The notes under the pieces are model-generated. The model was not told where the DNA came from and ran no database searches. It saw nothing but the letters and a program-made list of their open reading frames with translations. Shown here piece after piece: positions 13,201 to 22,691 of a stretch of 43,669 bases of DNA. A program made the position numbers and the translations under genes. The stretch covers positions 100,856 through 144,524 of the forward strand of contig NMRA01000622.1 in assembly GCA_002633005.1 (NCBI GenBank). Reading direction: 5' to 3'. The stretch is from Phoronis australis. Taxonomy: Eukaryota; Phoronida; Phoronidae. Each line of letters begins with the position of its first letter. The stretch's first letter is position 1.

Positions 13201-16200
13201 ACCAAGTTCTAAATACACCTCGTTTGAGCGAGCGCTGTGGCCAGCGACCAGTTAGGCCTAAGGGTAGCCTTGGGGCAAAGCTGTATAGGCCTACTAACAA
13301 GCTGTATTTTGACGATAGTCTTCACTGGTAGCTGGTGACTGAAGCTAACTAAGGTCTGCCGCGGCAGTGTGACACAGAACTAACCAGCCCGTAATTTCAT
13401 GCAAGTGTCAGAAACTACCCTTGAACATATGCAGCATTTATGATTTGACCATTTTACTTCGACAAAACAAATTGCAACCGCATGCATTTGCCGTTCACCA
13501 GTGTCTGATCTCGATCTGCACCGGGTCCGATAGGCTGCGGTCCCGAGTCTGGCAAAATAATTTCTGTCAAAATTTATTCGCCACATTTCTTCATCAAATT
13601 CGATAACATTGTCCGTAGTTTGATTTTATTAAAATTAAGGCGCGCTTTCGATTATTTTATCCCCGTTTGCTAGCTGGTAACAGTACAGGCACTGCTCCAG
13701 TCGCACTGACAGCGTTTTCTCGGCCTGGGTTCCTGAATGAATTGTACTTCCGGGTTCGCGGCAAGTTCAAAATGGCGGTGGTTCTTCGGGTGCATATCGT
13801 GAATGGCGCATTCATTTAAACTTTTTTCGAAATCGGATCGTGTATTAGTTATGGGGTATGTACTTCTTGGATCCTTATAACATCCTCTAACCATATAATA
13901 AGGGTTAACAACGCGTGAGAGAAGGACTTTAAGTCAAAAATTTAAGTCAAACTATAGATTATAAACAGGGCTAAGTTGCATAAAACTTCACACTTATCCG
14001 TTGGATAAATTTGATTGTTGCATGACATCAGGTGCATAGTTCAACAATAACAACGTGGCGTGTGATAATGCGACGTCATTGTTGCTATACAGCATACGAC
14101 TTTTATGCAACTGGGCCCTGATTCGCAACTCCGACATTTTCATGAGGAATATGTCAGAGGGTGCCACTCTCCTAAATTACCAGTCTCAGCTTCTGGTTAG
14201 GGTACAGTAATGGGAAATTCTTGCATCTATTTTAATGTCTAGTACAACAAAAACAAGGAATTTCATCATCAGAAACGCTGTTCAAAGTCTCCCAATAGTA
14301 GAACTCTTGGGATCACGAGTACTTTTGGCAATGCTACAGGTACAATGTACCCGGTAATTGAAAAACTTAAACTTTAGCGCTGACTGATTTTGTCGTCTGC
14401 TTTCACACAGCGGCATATAATTACTCCGAACAGTTTGGGATTGAGGGATCATGTACTGACACAATTACAAAAGCGTATTTGTGCACAAATTATTAGGAGC
14501 ATTTATGAATGCAAAAGGTGCATATCTAACGTTTATGTTTCAGAAATATATTAATTTTGTTCCAATTAAAAATGCGAAATAGAATGCACAACAAATTAAC
14601 TAGTCTAACCTAAATCTGTTATAATTAAACATTCTCAACTGAGCACTTCTGGGAAGTGTTAAGTGATCCTTAAAGCGCCGTTGGTCATACTGTGTGTGAG
14701 CCTTAGGTGTCTGTACTGTGAATTGGTCTTTAAAAGAACAGTTGGATACTTCAACACAAATCATACAGTATACAGTGCTCACTTTTCTTCATTCAAATTT
14801 TCATCAGGAAAGGTTGGATGAAAACAAAGATGATGACAAATTGACAATTGATGACAGTTGCAATAAACTTAAATAGATGTTACCGTACACCAATGTTGTC
14901 ACGAACCCTGCCTTGTTCAATTCTTGTTCCTGGATACACAAGTAATTCTGAACCATAGGGAAAAAACAGACAACATATCAAATCAAATTTTGAAAGTCAT
15001 CACCTTCGTAGGATTCTGTGCTGCAATCACCAGACTGAAGCTCTTCTCCAACATTCATGACGAAAACTGATGTGGCAACTGACGGAAAATTGCATGCGCT
15101 CTTGTCCTTCGTTTCTATCCCCACCCATTTTTTAAAGGAAGGGGTGTTCCGTTTTTGTCTTCAATTGATAATGCATAATTTTATTTTAACAATGCATTAA
15201 CCATGTTGAATACATTTAAATGAACTGGCCTCATTGATTTCGAGCGCACACCCAGCCTAAAATGTAGGGGGGGGGGGGCTCGAATTTTTTGGTATGTGGA
15301 TCTTTTACTGAAAAAAAAAAATAATGATGACTAAAAAAACGGGGCCACTTAGGTTCAGGCCTACGAATTGTGCATCCATTTGCTCGGACTTTTTGTTTCA
15401 TAGAGGCAGACCTTTTGCCCAATTTGCCAAATTGGGGGGCTCGTTCAAGTCCCCCGAGCCCACTGAGCAACTGGTTATTTTTACACTGCTCGCATCAGAG
15501 GATATGACATCAATCTCCTGGCCAATGCAGTTTGAAAATGGCCAGTTGCCGTATTTGGCAACTGAACGAAGGACTGCTAAAATGTTTGATTATGGGAATA
15601 TTTGTTCGAGCTGAAAGGAATTAAAGACATCGATGGCCCCCGAAGGTGTCCCTCTATGCACGAAAGGTTCTTATAACTATGTGACTTTGATAGTTTAATC
15701 AGTGTAAGGCATAATTTGCCAAAAAGTTTCCGGTGTATGAAGGCCTCATGCCATGGGATGGCCAGTCTCTACTGCTATAGTTGAGACTGTGGCACTGATT
15801 ACCAACATTTTTCCATGATTCAGATATCAAACAGCAGTTTTACAACTCTCAAGTTGTTGTAAAAACAACACTTGATGACTGTGAGATAAGTTTACTTATT
15901 TCTTCCAAATTCTTCCAATAGTTAGCCTAAAGCAAATAATCTGCGCAATGATTCGGAACTAAAATGGCTCAGAAGCAGACGATCGAACTAAAGAGTTTTC
16001 ACTTTTGAAAAATCGTGATTTGAAACACAAATGTAGCCTACATTATAGAGAACTGGAAATGACGGAATTTAATTGAATTAAATTTCTACTTGTCAGGAAA
16101 TAACAACAAGAGGTCTATGTTCGAAGACAACGCGTAGCGCGGTGTCGATCGTGGCGTGTGTTCACCACACCTTCGTGAACAAAGCGAGTGGTCAGAGCTC

Positions 16201-16503
16201 GTAACATTTTAGCCTGTTGATGGATTTTCTGTCAGGTGACACCACTCGAAAGCACAGAAAAATATGTTTAATGAAGTTAAATAAGCTTAAAGCTTCACAG
16301 ACAAAATTCACAATACAAATAAACAAATAACTGTAAAGTGAAGCCACCGTGCGGCTACAGCCTACACTACAGTCTGTGTAGTAGGCGAGGTAGCCACGTT
16401 TTCCTAAACTGATCGCTGTACTTACGTATAAACCAGCAGCGAGAACAGCCACAAAGTATACAGCGACTGCAACATAGTCCCACACTTCAAGTTTAGCAGC
16501 CAT
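4160..16503 (-). CDS. SLC5 sodium/solute symporter, 5' part (SMIT-like), exons 1-3
   Basis: Three minus-strand exons join in phase 0 to give the first 85 residues of a sodium/solute symporter, a multi-pass plasma-membrane protein that couples Na+ entry to uptake of sugars or polyols. The joined product carries the family signatures [14 protein letters not shown] (about residues 31-44) and [19 protein letters not shown] (52-70, the first core helix of the LeuT fold). Asn59 and His64 match the sugar-site Asn/His of SGLT1. The [14 protein letters not shown] wording is that of the myo-inositol transporters SLC5A3/SLC5A11; glucose transporters usually have GSGHF. Exons 2 (24 codons) and 3 (35 codons) have the lengths I recall for vertebrate SGLT genes. 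The next exon, with the GW.F.P.YI...TMPEYL region, was not found left of 4160, so the gene probably continues outside the window. Family assignment is firm; the substrate is inferred. Confidence 0.9.
4860..6850 (+). repeat. Degenerate tandem array carrying CTCF-core-like motifs
   Basis: Irregular repeats alternate two module types. One contains TGGCCACTAGATGGCGC, the other TTGCCACTAGGGGGCAC. They are separated by about 100-390 bp text that includes CCAAATTTCA and AGATACAG-like stretches. Motif positions: 4874, 4996, 5241, 5381, 5666, 5811, 6197, 6322, 6455, 6556, 6701. All face the same way. The array fills most of SLC5 intron 2. Confidence 0.75.
7107..7220. repeat. ~71-bp direct repeat with TGTGTGGCCACACACA
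   Basis: Two copies of a segment with the palindromic text TGTGTGGCCACACACA, followed by AACACTGG-TTCAAC-like sequence. The first starts near 7107 and the second near 7178. The second copy ends at the donor of SLC5 exon 2. Confidence 0.65.
7225..7296 (-). CDS. SLC5 exon 2
   Basis: This exon has 24 codons in phase 0, bounded by a TTTTAG acceptor (high end) and a GTAAGT donor (low end). It encodes [20 protein letters not shown] plus IWLS, the highly conserved loop before the first core helix of SLC5 transporters. It was missed by a plain ORF scan because it is short. It follows a 9.1-kb intron 1 and sits just outside a small direct repeat at 7107-7220. Confidence 0.9.
7981..8192 (+). pseudogene. 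Frameshifted THAP-type zinc-finger remnant
   Basis: Three consecutive frames together spell a degraded THAP (C2CH) domain. Frame from 7981: [20 protein letters not shown]. From about 8036: [20 protein letters not shown]. From 8130: [20 protein letters not shown]. The expected order (C..C, N.NR, F.F......FP.NP....KW, then C-x2-H.E..CF) is kept, but the zinc His of C-x2-H is Asn and at least two +1 shifts separate the parts. THAP domains occur in host regulators and P-element-like transposases. It lies in SLC5 intron 1 and has no intact ORF. It is probably a dead transposase or retrocopy. Confidence 0.5.
8200..9830. other. SLC5 intron 1, no confident gene
   Basis: Short plus-strand frames at 8623-8829 and 8830-9162 (Ser/Pro-rich, interrupted by one stop) follow the THAP remnant and could be decayed coding sequence of the same element. 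No motif supports this. Confidence 0.3.
9841..10167 (+). mobile_element. hAT-like MITE family, copy 1
   Basis: The ends are inverted. Left CACTAAGCCACCGCCTCAAC (9841) matches the reverse of right GTTGAGACAGAGACACTG (ending 10167). Each end is itself nearly self-complementary (CTCAACTAG.AGTAGAG). Inside is CAGTTGCCCAAATCAGCAAC (10063), a palindrome shared by the other copies. Ends of CAGTG/CACTG type recall hAT elements. No transposase is present. Confidence 0.6.
10170..11560. other. SLC5 intron 1, nothing recognised
   Basis: Unique-looking AT-rich DNA. No frame longer than about 62 codons and no exon signal with coding support. Confidence 0.5.
11560..12900. other. Non-coding stretch with promoter-like and poly(A)-like signals
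   Basis: GCCGCCATTTT near 11610 is a YY1-type motif in reverse orientation. GGCCATATTGG lies near 12007. The stretch ends with overlapping AATAAA-like text near 12876 followed by T-rich sequence. The plus-strand frames at 11343-11723 and 11723-11953 have no recognisable domain. It could be a non-coding transcript inside SLC5 intron 1; evidence is thin. Confidence 0.25.
12733..12746 (+). promoter_or_regulatory. RFX-type X-box candidate
   Basis: GTCACCATGGTAAT matches the ciliary/RFX X-box consensus GTNRCC-AT-RGYAAC at all but the final base. A single site without its gene is only suggestive. Confidence 0.3.
12925..13155 (+). repeat. C-rich dispersed repeat (family B), copy 1
   Basis: Runs from ACGAGCCCCCCTTTTTGGAG through TAGAAAATGAGACA...CACTAGAA to TTTTAGGCTTGGTGCGCTC. 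The same order of blocks recurs at 42780-43000 (plus), 15231-15450 (minus) and about 32620-32720 (minus). Confidence 0.7.
13735..13800 (+). promoter_or_regulatory. TATA-less promoter-like block (ETS + YY1 motifs)
   Basis: ACTTCCGGG (ETS type) at about 13745 is followed 20 bp later by AAAATGGCGGTGG (YY1/start-context type), in a locally CpG-rich patch. This pairing is common at housekeeping promoters. The ATG in it opens only 15 codons, so any transcript would have to splice. No downstream exon was identified. Confidence 0.3.
13900..15160. other. SLC5 intron 1, no confident gene
   Basis: Mostly non-coding. On the minus strand a 60-codon open frame without an early ATG (about 15156-14977) and a following open piece (about 14951-14880) are separated by a possible 57-bp intron with GT..CAG ends. 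The peptide was not recognised. Confidence 0.3.
15231..15450 (-). repeat. C-rich dispersed repeat (family B), copy 2
   Basis: Reverse-oriented copy. Read on the minus strand it runs from GAGCCCCCCAATTTGGCAAA via AAACAAAAAGTCCGA to TTTTAGGCTGGGTGCGCTCG. It contains a 12-G run near 15270-15281. Confidence 0.7.
15480..15797 (-). mobile_element. hAT-like MITE family, copy 2
   Basis: Minus-strand copy of the 9841-10167 element. Terminal CAGTGCCACAGTCTCAACTA is at 15797 and the perfect-arm palindrome CAGTTGCC..GGCAACTG at 15543-15564. It directly abuts the family B repeat. Confidence 0.65.
16426..16503 (-). CDS. SLC5 exon 1 (start codon, first helix)
   Basis: ATG at 16503-16501 opens 26 codons, [17 protein letters not shown]..., with a hydrophobic first helix over about residues 9-26. 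The exon ends after TAC at 16426 and is followed by a consensus GTAAGT donor (minus strand). This start is chosen because SLC5 proteins begin with a short acidic/aromatic leader before this helix. Reading through the donor meets a stop within about 80 codons and loses family similarity. Confidence 0.88.
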
Positions 16504-16720
16504 TTTAAATGATTTTGTACATGAAGAGACTGTAAATCAACAAAACATGTTTCATGCCGTGATTCAAGTCTATTTACGATCTTTCCAGAAGAACTGCGAT
16601 GAATGGATATGTGTACATATTCTCAAACCCAAATAAAGCTAGCCGATTGGTTAACTCAAGTCGCACCAATGAGCTATCCAATGAGATAGCTATCACGTCG
16701 CAATACTACCGCCCTCTGTA
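16504..16720 (-). promoter_or_regulatory. Putative SLC5 promoter with three CCAAT boxes
   Basis: Within about 200 bp upstream of the SLC5 start there are three CCAAT pentamers: one on the minus strand near 16640 and two on the plus strand near 16664 and 16677. One is next to a GGTTAAC half-site of HNF1 type (about 16645). The close CCAAT pair is typical of NF-Y promoters. HNF1 is a known regulator of vertebrate SGLT genes, but a single half-site is weak evidence. No transcription start is visible. Confidence 0.35.
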
Positions 16721-16749
16721 TACTGCACAATGAGATAAATTAATTCTTA

Positions 16750-18030
16750 AGTCCTTGGCTAAAGTAGGAACCTCGGCGGAAGCCCGGCTTTCGCAGAAGT
16801 ATAGACAAACCGGTAACGTTTGTGTCAAATTCAGAACGAAAGTGCTTAGGACGAGGCTTCTTCAGGTTTCCAAGGGATCGAAAAATTTAAAACTTGTGCA
16901 AATTACGCATTTTAGTTCTTTTTCTCAATTGCACTCACAGTGATATGCTGTTCTCAGTTTTCATAAACTCAAGCCCAAATGTTCAAGGTATGATAAAGTT
17001 GATACCACAATTTAATTTCAACACTTGTAGGGACATTGTTTTTGTACATGATGTGACGCTGTGTGATATTGGATACTGTTTTGTTTATATACATTTTGAA
17101 TGTCAAAAACTTGTACCCCTTTGAAAATAGCATGAGTTACCGCCGCATCATTTATTCGCATACTCTTGCTGCTTTTCGCCATTAATTGTTATTTCTCGTT
17201 TTAAAAATTCAATGTTTCGGAGCATTTTGACGTAGGTTGAAACTTGTACAAATAAGGCCGCCAACGCAACCCCCCGGCTCTCCCCCACTACGCAGCCTTG
17301 GAAAAATCTGTCTTGCACTGACGTGCAACAACGAGTCATTAAGGGGTCTGGTGGCCGAAAAACGCCTTTTCGGGGATTATGGATTATTGTTGAAAGGGAT
17401 AGACTCATTAGCTTGAAGTTGACAAACTAGGGGGGTGGGGGTGGGGGTTATTACATATCACCAATTTCTACTTTTGGCCGTTGGCGGGATCCAGACATTC
17501 GCTGAAACCATGCAAGTCCGGTATTTCTGCGCCTTAACAGCTGTGCCATTCGAAAATTCCTGAACCATCCTGAAAACGCACGTTGATGAAATCACAATTC
17601 TATGCATTTCAGTTTCACAAGTTAATTTATGTTTGCAACTGATACAAAGCTGAAAAAATTAAGTTAGTTGATATCATGAAAATATTAGTACCGGGTAGTG
17701 ATAACTGTTTCACATACTCAACTGTCGATCAAAAATTCCATCGTGAATACAGCTCTATAAAATTAATGTATACTTTCATTTGAAAGACCGACAAAAACAA
17801 ATGCCTATCTACAAGCCAATAAAAATATCAGATCGTCAATAGGTAAATCTCATCCCCGATCTCAACCTCAGTCCTAAATGTCCCATGTCCGTGGAATAAC
17901 ATATCAGTGATTGCAGAATTACTATTTTAATGGTTTTCTGTGTTTTTCGTAAATGATTATAACCATATTGTTCGTTTGCAATGGTAGAGACATTGGCATT
18001 TCTGGTGAAATCGTGAATTAAACAAGAGCG
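16750..18030. other. Intergenic, nothing recognised
   Basis: No supported exon. A G-rich run (three blocks of five or six G) is at 17430-17447. Confidence 0.45.
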
Positions 18031-18036
18031 TCAAAC

Positions 18037-18120
18037 AGGCGGCGCACCATAGGGAGCTGAAGGAGGGTCTGTAGCTCCCCCCACTTTTTTCAATGCTACG
18101 CCGCCCATGTCAAATAGTGT
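18037..18120 (+). repeat. Dispersed repeat (family C), copy 1
   Basis: GCGGCGCACCATAGGGAGCT through CCCCACTTTTTTCAATGCTA to CGCCGCCCATGTCAAATAG. The same layout recurs at 22561-22655, where the central G run has expanded. Confidence 0.6.
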
Positions 18121-18233
18121 CTGTATTCGAACAAACCTCCCTCATGAGGACAACAAATTAACCTGTTCAGAACGTGAAAATTTCCAATATAACAATCACG
18201 GCTTCGTACAGTAGCCGTGCCTAGCTGTCGTAC

Positions 18234-18479
18234 TCAAAGGCGTAGCTCGTGTGGTGAGTGCTGCCCACTAGACCATATAACCAAGAAGGCATCCTGGTAA
18301 TGTCCTCCTGATGTAACGTATATGGAGCCAGTGTTGAGTGAACTATCCTGTTTGACCTGCGGCGAATTATTTTCCGGGGGACAAGGCAGAGGTATAGGGT
18401 CCACTGTTCCATGCAGCGCGGGTCCGCAGCCATCATCCGAATGATTCCGGAGAAGGGGACAAGTTTGTGTTCCTGACAA
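18234..18479 (-). CDS. Unrecognised minus-strand open frame (81 codons)
   Basis: The frame contains a Pro/Ser-rich stretch (TVDPIPLPCPPENNSPQVKQ) followed by DSSLNTGSIYVTSGGHYQDA, which reads like real protein. The surrounding DNA is locally GC-richer than its flanks. Another minus-strand frame overlaps it, and no splice context fixes an exon. I assign no function. Confidence 0.15.
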   Translation of the reverse strand: MSGTQTCPLLRNHSDDGCGPALHGTVDPIPLPCPPENNSPQVKQDSSLNTGSIYVTSGGHYQDAFLVIWSSGQHSPHELRL

Positions 18480-18762
18480 GATGAACCCGCAGTTTGGCTA
18501 TCATACAAAAATATCGACGTGACACTTTTCTGCCCACACCAACACCCCCCCGCCCACTGCCATGAAGGTGACTTCAGTGGCTCACCGTTACGGTAGCCCG
18601 GCAATTTCTTTGGTTGCCGCGATCGAATTGTCGTGACGGCGTTAAGTTAGTGGGGAACGGGTACCAGGTGCGGCGAAAATGGGCTGCGACCGAGGACAGA
18701 GAAAGGTGGGACAGGTGAGGATTGGTGGCGTGAGGAAGGACAATAAGCCGGGCGATCGAGGA

Positions 18763-18784
18763 GGGGGAGGGGAGGGGGAGGGGG
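18763..18784 (+). other. Potential G-quadruplex motif
   Basis: Four G runs of 5, 4, 5 and 5 separated by single A bases, in a purine-rich tract. This fits the standard four-run G-quadruplex pattern with minimal loops. Confidence 0.55.
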
Positions 18785-18998
18785 TGGAGTGAGGACCAGA
18801 AAAGCGGTGGCGACTAATAAGAACGGAGAATCTCTAGCTGTTGTATGATCAGGCGTCAGTAATGAAGTCGGTTATGAACTAATACCTTACTAAGTTGCTG
18901 ACGTAACCAACTTCCAACTTAATTCTGTCACGGGCGGCTGAGCTTGTGCCGCGCAATGATGATACCTGGGTGGGAGTTGTTTGAACTCATTTGTTCCG

Positions 18999-19956
18999 AT
19001 GTTGTTTCTCGTTATGGAGTACAGTGCTATAGGGTGGAATTTTGTTTAGTGAAAACTATGTATGTAAGTTTAGAACTACTATCACAAATTCCATCTATAT
19101 TTTTGGACAATCTTCGGTCTAATGGTCCTCAAACATTGTTTTATCATCCATTCAAAAACGAAAGGATCATGTCCGTGCCACTCATCAATTTGGAAGCCGA
19201 CCATGGGTGCTACTGCTGCCTTAGCAAGTAGGGCATAACCAAATGACATCTAGAGGTATTGCAATTATTCCGCAAGTTTACAATTTCTTTAAAATATATC
19301 CACATGATCAAGCACCGCAAGAGCTCTGTGATAATAAAACCGTGCACTATACCTAAAACAAAAATAACAGAAGTTTATACTAGGGGAGAATGTCCCCTTC
19401 TCCACTTTTACTAATATTTTCGATGACTAAAAATATTTCGTAATTCTAAACACCAAAAGTGTTACACAAAATGCAAATTCAACGTAGTGATTGTGGCATC
19501 CGGAGAGGTGTCTTGTGTCTACACAACTTTTACACGTACCTTTAGTTGAAATACCAGTCGGGTTTCATGTTGACACTGAGTAGTCTGGCTACTCTATAGT
19601 AGTTTTGCGACGCCTACGTTGACAAGATATCTATATATTTGAAATATTTTAACAATACTTCAGTTTATTGGTTAAGGTTGAAAAACAACTGAGTTGTAAC
19701 ATTTTACCATATTTTACAATTATTTGAACGTGTCATCGAAGGCAAAAAGGATGCCGAATAAGCACCATGGAGGGCTTTTTCGATCCTTTTTCCATCCGTG
19801 ATGGTTTAATGTTGGAAGGGCCTTTCGGAAATCCCCGGTAATGAATGTTTTTTGTTGTCAAACTCCACAAATCCAATAAAGGACATTTTTGAACGCAAAT
19901 TGACAACATGCCGGACTCTGACGCCATATACTGTTTGCTATCGCCAATAGGGATAA
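18999..19956 (+). repeat. Segmental duplication, copy A
   Basis: About 960 bp that recurs at 23516-24669 with scattered substitutions. It starts ATGTTGTTTCTCGTTATGGA and ends near TATCGCCAATAGGGATA. Open frames inside (18944-19231 plus, 19733-19975 minus) change at replacement sites as readily as elsewhere between copies, so they do not look like conserved genes. Confidence 0.85.
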
Positions 19957-19979
19957 CAGAGGATTTTTCGAGCACTACT

Positions 19980-20530
19980 CACCCGAGAATTGTTCAAATC
20001 GAGCAGGAAATATATCCTGTATCATTTACGCTCAGGTGGACTTTCGTTTTCGAAAAGAAAATCAACTAAAAATGCTGCACCAACGATTCGATTAAAAAAA
20101 ACTCGGATCAGCACCATCAAATTATGCTTTTTTGGCAAAATGTGATAAACCATAAGTGCCAACCTATACATTTTTATGGCACTGTTACCAGAGGGCTGTT
20201 TCTTTGGACATCGTGGCTGAATCCTAAAATCACGTGCAAACCAACTTGAGCTTGGGTAAGGCGGTCCACAACTACCCGAATGTTACCTATAGTCCAACAG
20301 TCGGGGAAGTCGATCGAAGGACATTGGCCTCGCATATTTTGCGAAGCAAAAGCAAAATACAAATATAGTCATTCACGTAAGAAAATCGACGTGTTTTTTG
20401 ATGAAAAAACGAACAATTGCCTTGTACCGTGTCGTATTTCGATGTTTTAAATTGTCTTCCGCGAAACATGTATTTTTCGGAATGGCGTGGGGATGCCTTG
20501 ACAATGATTTCCATGATAGAGAGTAGGTAC
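19980..20530. other. Unannotated spacer
   Basis: Between duplication copy A and the MEDKRASSTS exon candidate. No promoter motif or coding exon recognised. Confidence 0.4.
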
Positions 20531-20537
20531 ACTTAAA

Positions 20538-20567
20538 ATGGAAGACAAACGGGCCTCATCCACAAGT
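20538..20567 (+). CDS. Putative first coding exon of an unrecognised gene
   Basis: AAAATGG context followed by ten codons, MEDKRASSTS, ending exactly at a full-consensus donor AGT/GTAAGTATG. It lies about 4 kb from the SLC5 start and points away from it. The exon is tiny, so chance is possible. The splice site and start context are both excellent. Confidence 0.35.
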
Positions 20568-20569
20568 GT

Positions 20570-21800
20570 AAGTATGGAGCTAGGCCAGTCCCGGCTAACG
20601 AAATACAAAAAATTACGACTATATCACCCAGCTGCACTCATGACCTGAAAACCATTTTATAACGTATTTAAAAATACGTAGCACATTTTAGGGAACATGC
20701 TTGGGATATGAAGATTTCACTCCACAAAAGTTTAATCTGGATTTGCAATGAACAGGTCCTGCTCGTTCCATGGCGGGCGCGTATGGCTAACCACAGCGGA
20801 GAACTGTGGACCGTACACGTGCTGTATGCACTAACACATAAATGTAAAAGCTGTCTCGTAATTACACGTTTTATTCTTTCAGTAACGCATCATTTCTGGT
20901 ATTAACACCAATGCTGACGTCCGTATTTAGATCCATGCGCCTATATCCGAAACAATGTACATTTTTCAAACATTTGTTTGTCCAAATTGTTCGCATGTAG
21001 GCACATGCGCCTATGTTTCACTGTTGGCGTAGACGGCTATTCCTTGTATACCCATGGGTCTGCTGAAAATACCCAGACAAATATACCAAAAATGGTTTTA
21101 CGGCGCCGATATGAAAGGATGTCAGGAGGATGTTTACCCTTTGGCCCAGGGGAAATTTTGTTGTTGCCTCCAAAAGCAAGCATTTCCTTGATTTCTGAAG
21201 TATAATCAGCCCTTGACAGCTCTTGCTTGGCCAGGTTGCTATTTGCAACTAGTGCGGCAAAATCCCACGACCCAGATCGCATTCTGGAATCCGACGTTGC
21301 CGCTCGGCAAATTTTCAGCTCGTTAAGTTGCCACTAAAATCGCCTTTGATTCTAAACTTCCACCTGCTTTACCTAATGTTTTTGTCCCGATACAAGCAGG
21401 CACATAATTTATGTGATTACGACGTGTACTAAAATGATAAACCCAATATTTTCTCACACTTTTGCTGTTTCATTTCCTGCCCCCCCCCCTTCACGAATCC
21501 CCCTATAAAATGCTGGTAAATAAATGCTGAGAAACTAGGAACGGTTTTATGCAACTGACTCGCCACCTAACTAGTATTACATCTTTAAAATCAAACATCG
21601 TTTCTACTGGAGAAATATTAGAATCAGCTTTTGTAATTGTCGGTGGGTGTCCTCCTTGGCGCACCAGCTGAAAGTGTGTCTATTGTCTGCGGTGGAACTG
21701 CAGAACTGTGTTTGGAGCCAAAACTCAACTTTTTTTCCTTGTAGTAAAGGTCCATTGTGGCACGTTGATACGTTCTGTTATTACTATGGTTGTGTTTCTC
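20570..21800. other. Spacer or putative intron, nothing firm
   Basis: Contains weak open frames at 20708-20905 (plus), 20978-21205 (plus) and 21037-21282 (minus). None has a recognised motif or a phase-correct splice pair linking the exon candidates on either side. Confidence 0.35.
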
Positions 21801-21802
21801 AG

Positions 21803-21863
21803 TGACTCTTATTGTAAAACTCTATGGATTTGACGGTACGGTGCTGCCATGTTCAGAGGTCTT
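21803..21863 (+). CDS. Putative internal exon, unrecognised gene
   Basis: A TTACTATGGTTGTGTTTCTCAG acceptor leads into 61 nt, open only in the phase that needs one base from the previous exon: TLIVKLYGFDGTVLPCSEV plus TT. It is followed by GTGAGT. The exit phase (two bases) fits the exon at 22415. I do not recognise the peptide. Confidence 0.35.
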
Positions 21864-22414
21864 GTGAGTATCATTTTTGTTATGCAAATTAGTATGTAAG
21901 GTATGCTGGTGTTTGTCCTATCTGAGTTCAGTTTGACACTGACAACCGACTGAGAGTTTTTTGAATGAACCATTCTGACCGTTTTACACGAAGTTTAACT
22001 GACTTTGGCTGACAGGGCCTTGACAACGTTCTTAGCTATGCACAAGTAAAAACATCTGGGATTCAAGGAATATGAAAAGTACCATTAGTTTCCAGTAAAG
22101 CCATCATGATGTCCTGCTATGTATATTAGGAATATTTCTGTGAACACCCTTGGTGTACTTTTCATCTACACTAGTCAGTGCTGAGATACCTGCATGGTAT
22201 TGCCAACCATTTTGGAAAGGAGAGGCCAAGTCTCACAATATAGGGAAACTTTCCGAAAAAGCCTCGATTCCTAACAAACTGCACCTTTTCGCCTGCTGTC
22301 GCCTACGGGTCGTCGTTTCAGTTTGCAGCAAACGGAACCATGCTCAAACTAAACATTTTACATTTTGAAAACAGGTCTTTCTTGTTACGCTTTTTATTTT
22401 TTGCTTACATTCAG

Positions 22415-22550
22415 ATTTTCATCTTGTTTTGTATCCATTCCGGCATATGTTCATTCTTCTTACATAATACACGTATCCGGGCCAGTTACTGACTTAGCAC
22501 ATTTACTCGATTTATTCAAATCCTATCCGCCTAGTTGGATGAATTCAGTA
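22415..22550 (+). CDS. Putative internal or terminal exon, unrecognised gene
   Basis: A long pyrimidine tract (TTTTTATTTTTTGCTTACATTCAG) precedes 45 open codons in the phase set by the 21803-21863 exon: FSSCFVSIPAYVHSSYIIHV, then SGPVTDLAHLLDLFKSYPPS and WMNSV, then TAA at 22551-22553. A weak donor GTATAA at 22548 could continue the gene toward 25956, but phases do not match without another exon. The sequence reads like folded protein, but no family was recognised. Confidence 0.4.
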
Positions 22551-22560
22551 TAATAATCAT

Positions 22561-22655
22561 GGGCCGCCCACCATAGCGGGATGGGGGGGGGGGGGGGGGG
22601 GNGGGGGCTATAGCCCCTATTTTTTTCAGTGCTGCGCTGCCCAAGTTAAATAGCA
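22561..22655 (+). repeat. Dispersed repeat (family C), copy 2, with G run and N
   Basis: GGGCCGCCCACCATAGCGGG, a G run of over 20 interrupted by N at 22602, then CTATTTTTTTCAGTGCTGCG and CTGCCCAAGTTAAATAG, parallel to 18037-18120. Confidence 0.6.
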
Positions 22656-22691
22656 TTTTGCGTTTGATGTTTTGGATAAAGGTATTGCTTT

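Noticed and set aside
18944-19231. 95-codon plus-strand ORF in the duplication
   Set aside because: Copy B (about 23516-23860) changes residues freely and is interrupted by the 115-bp insertion, so there is no sign of protein selection.
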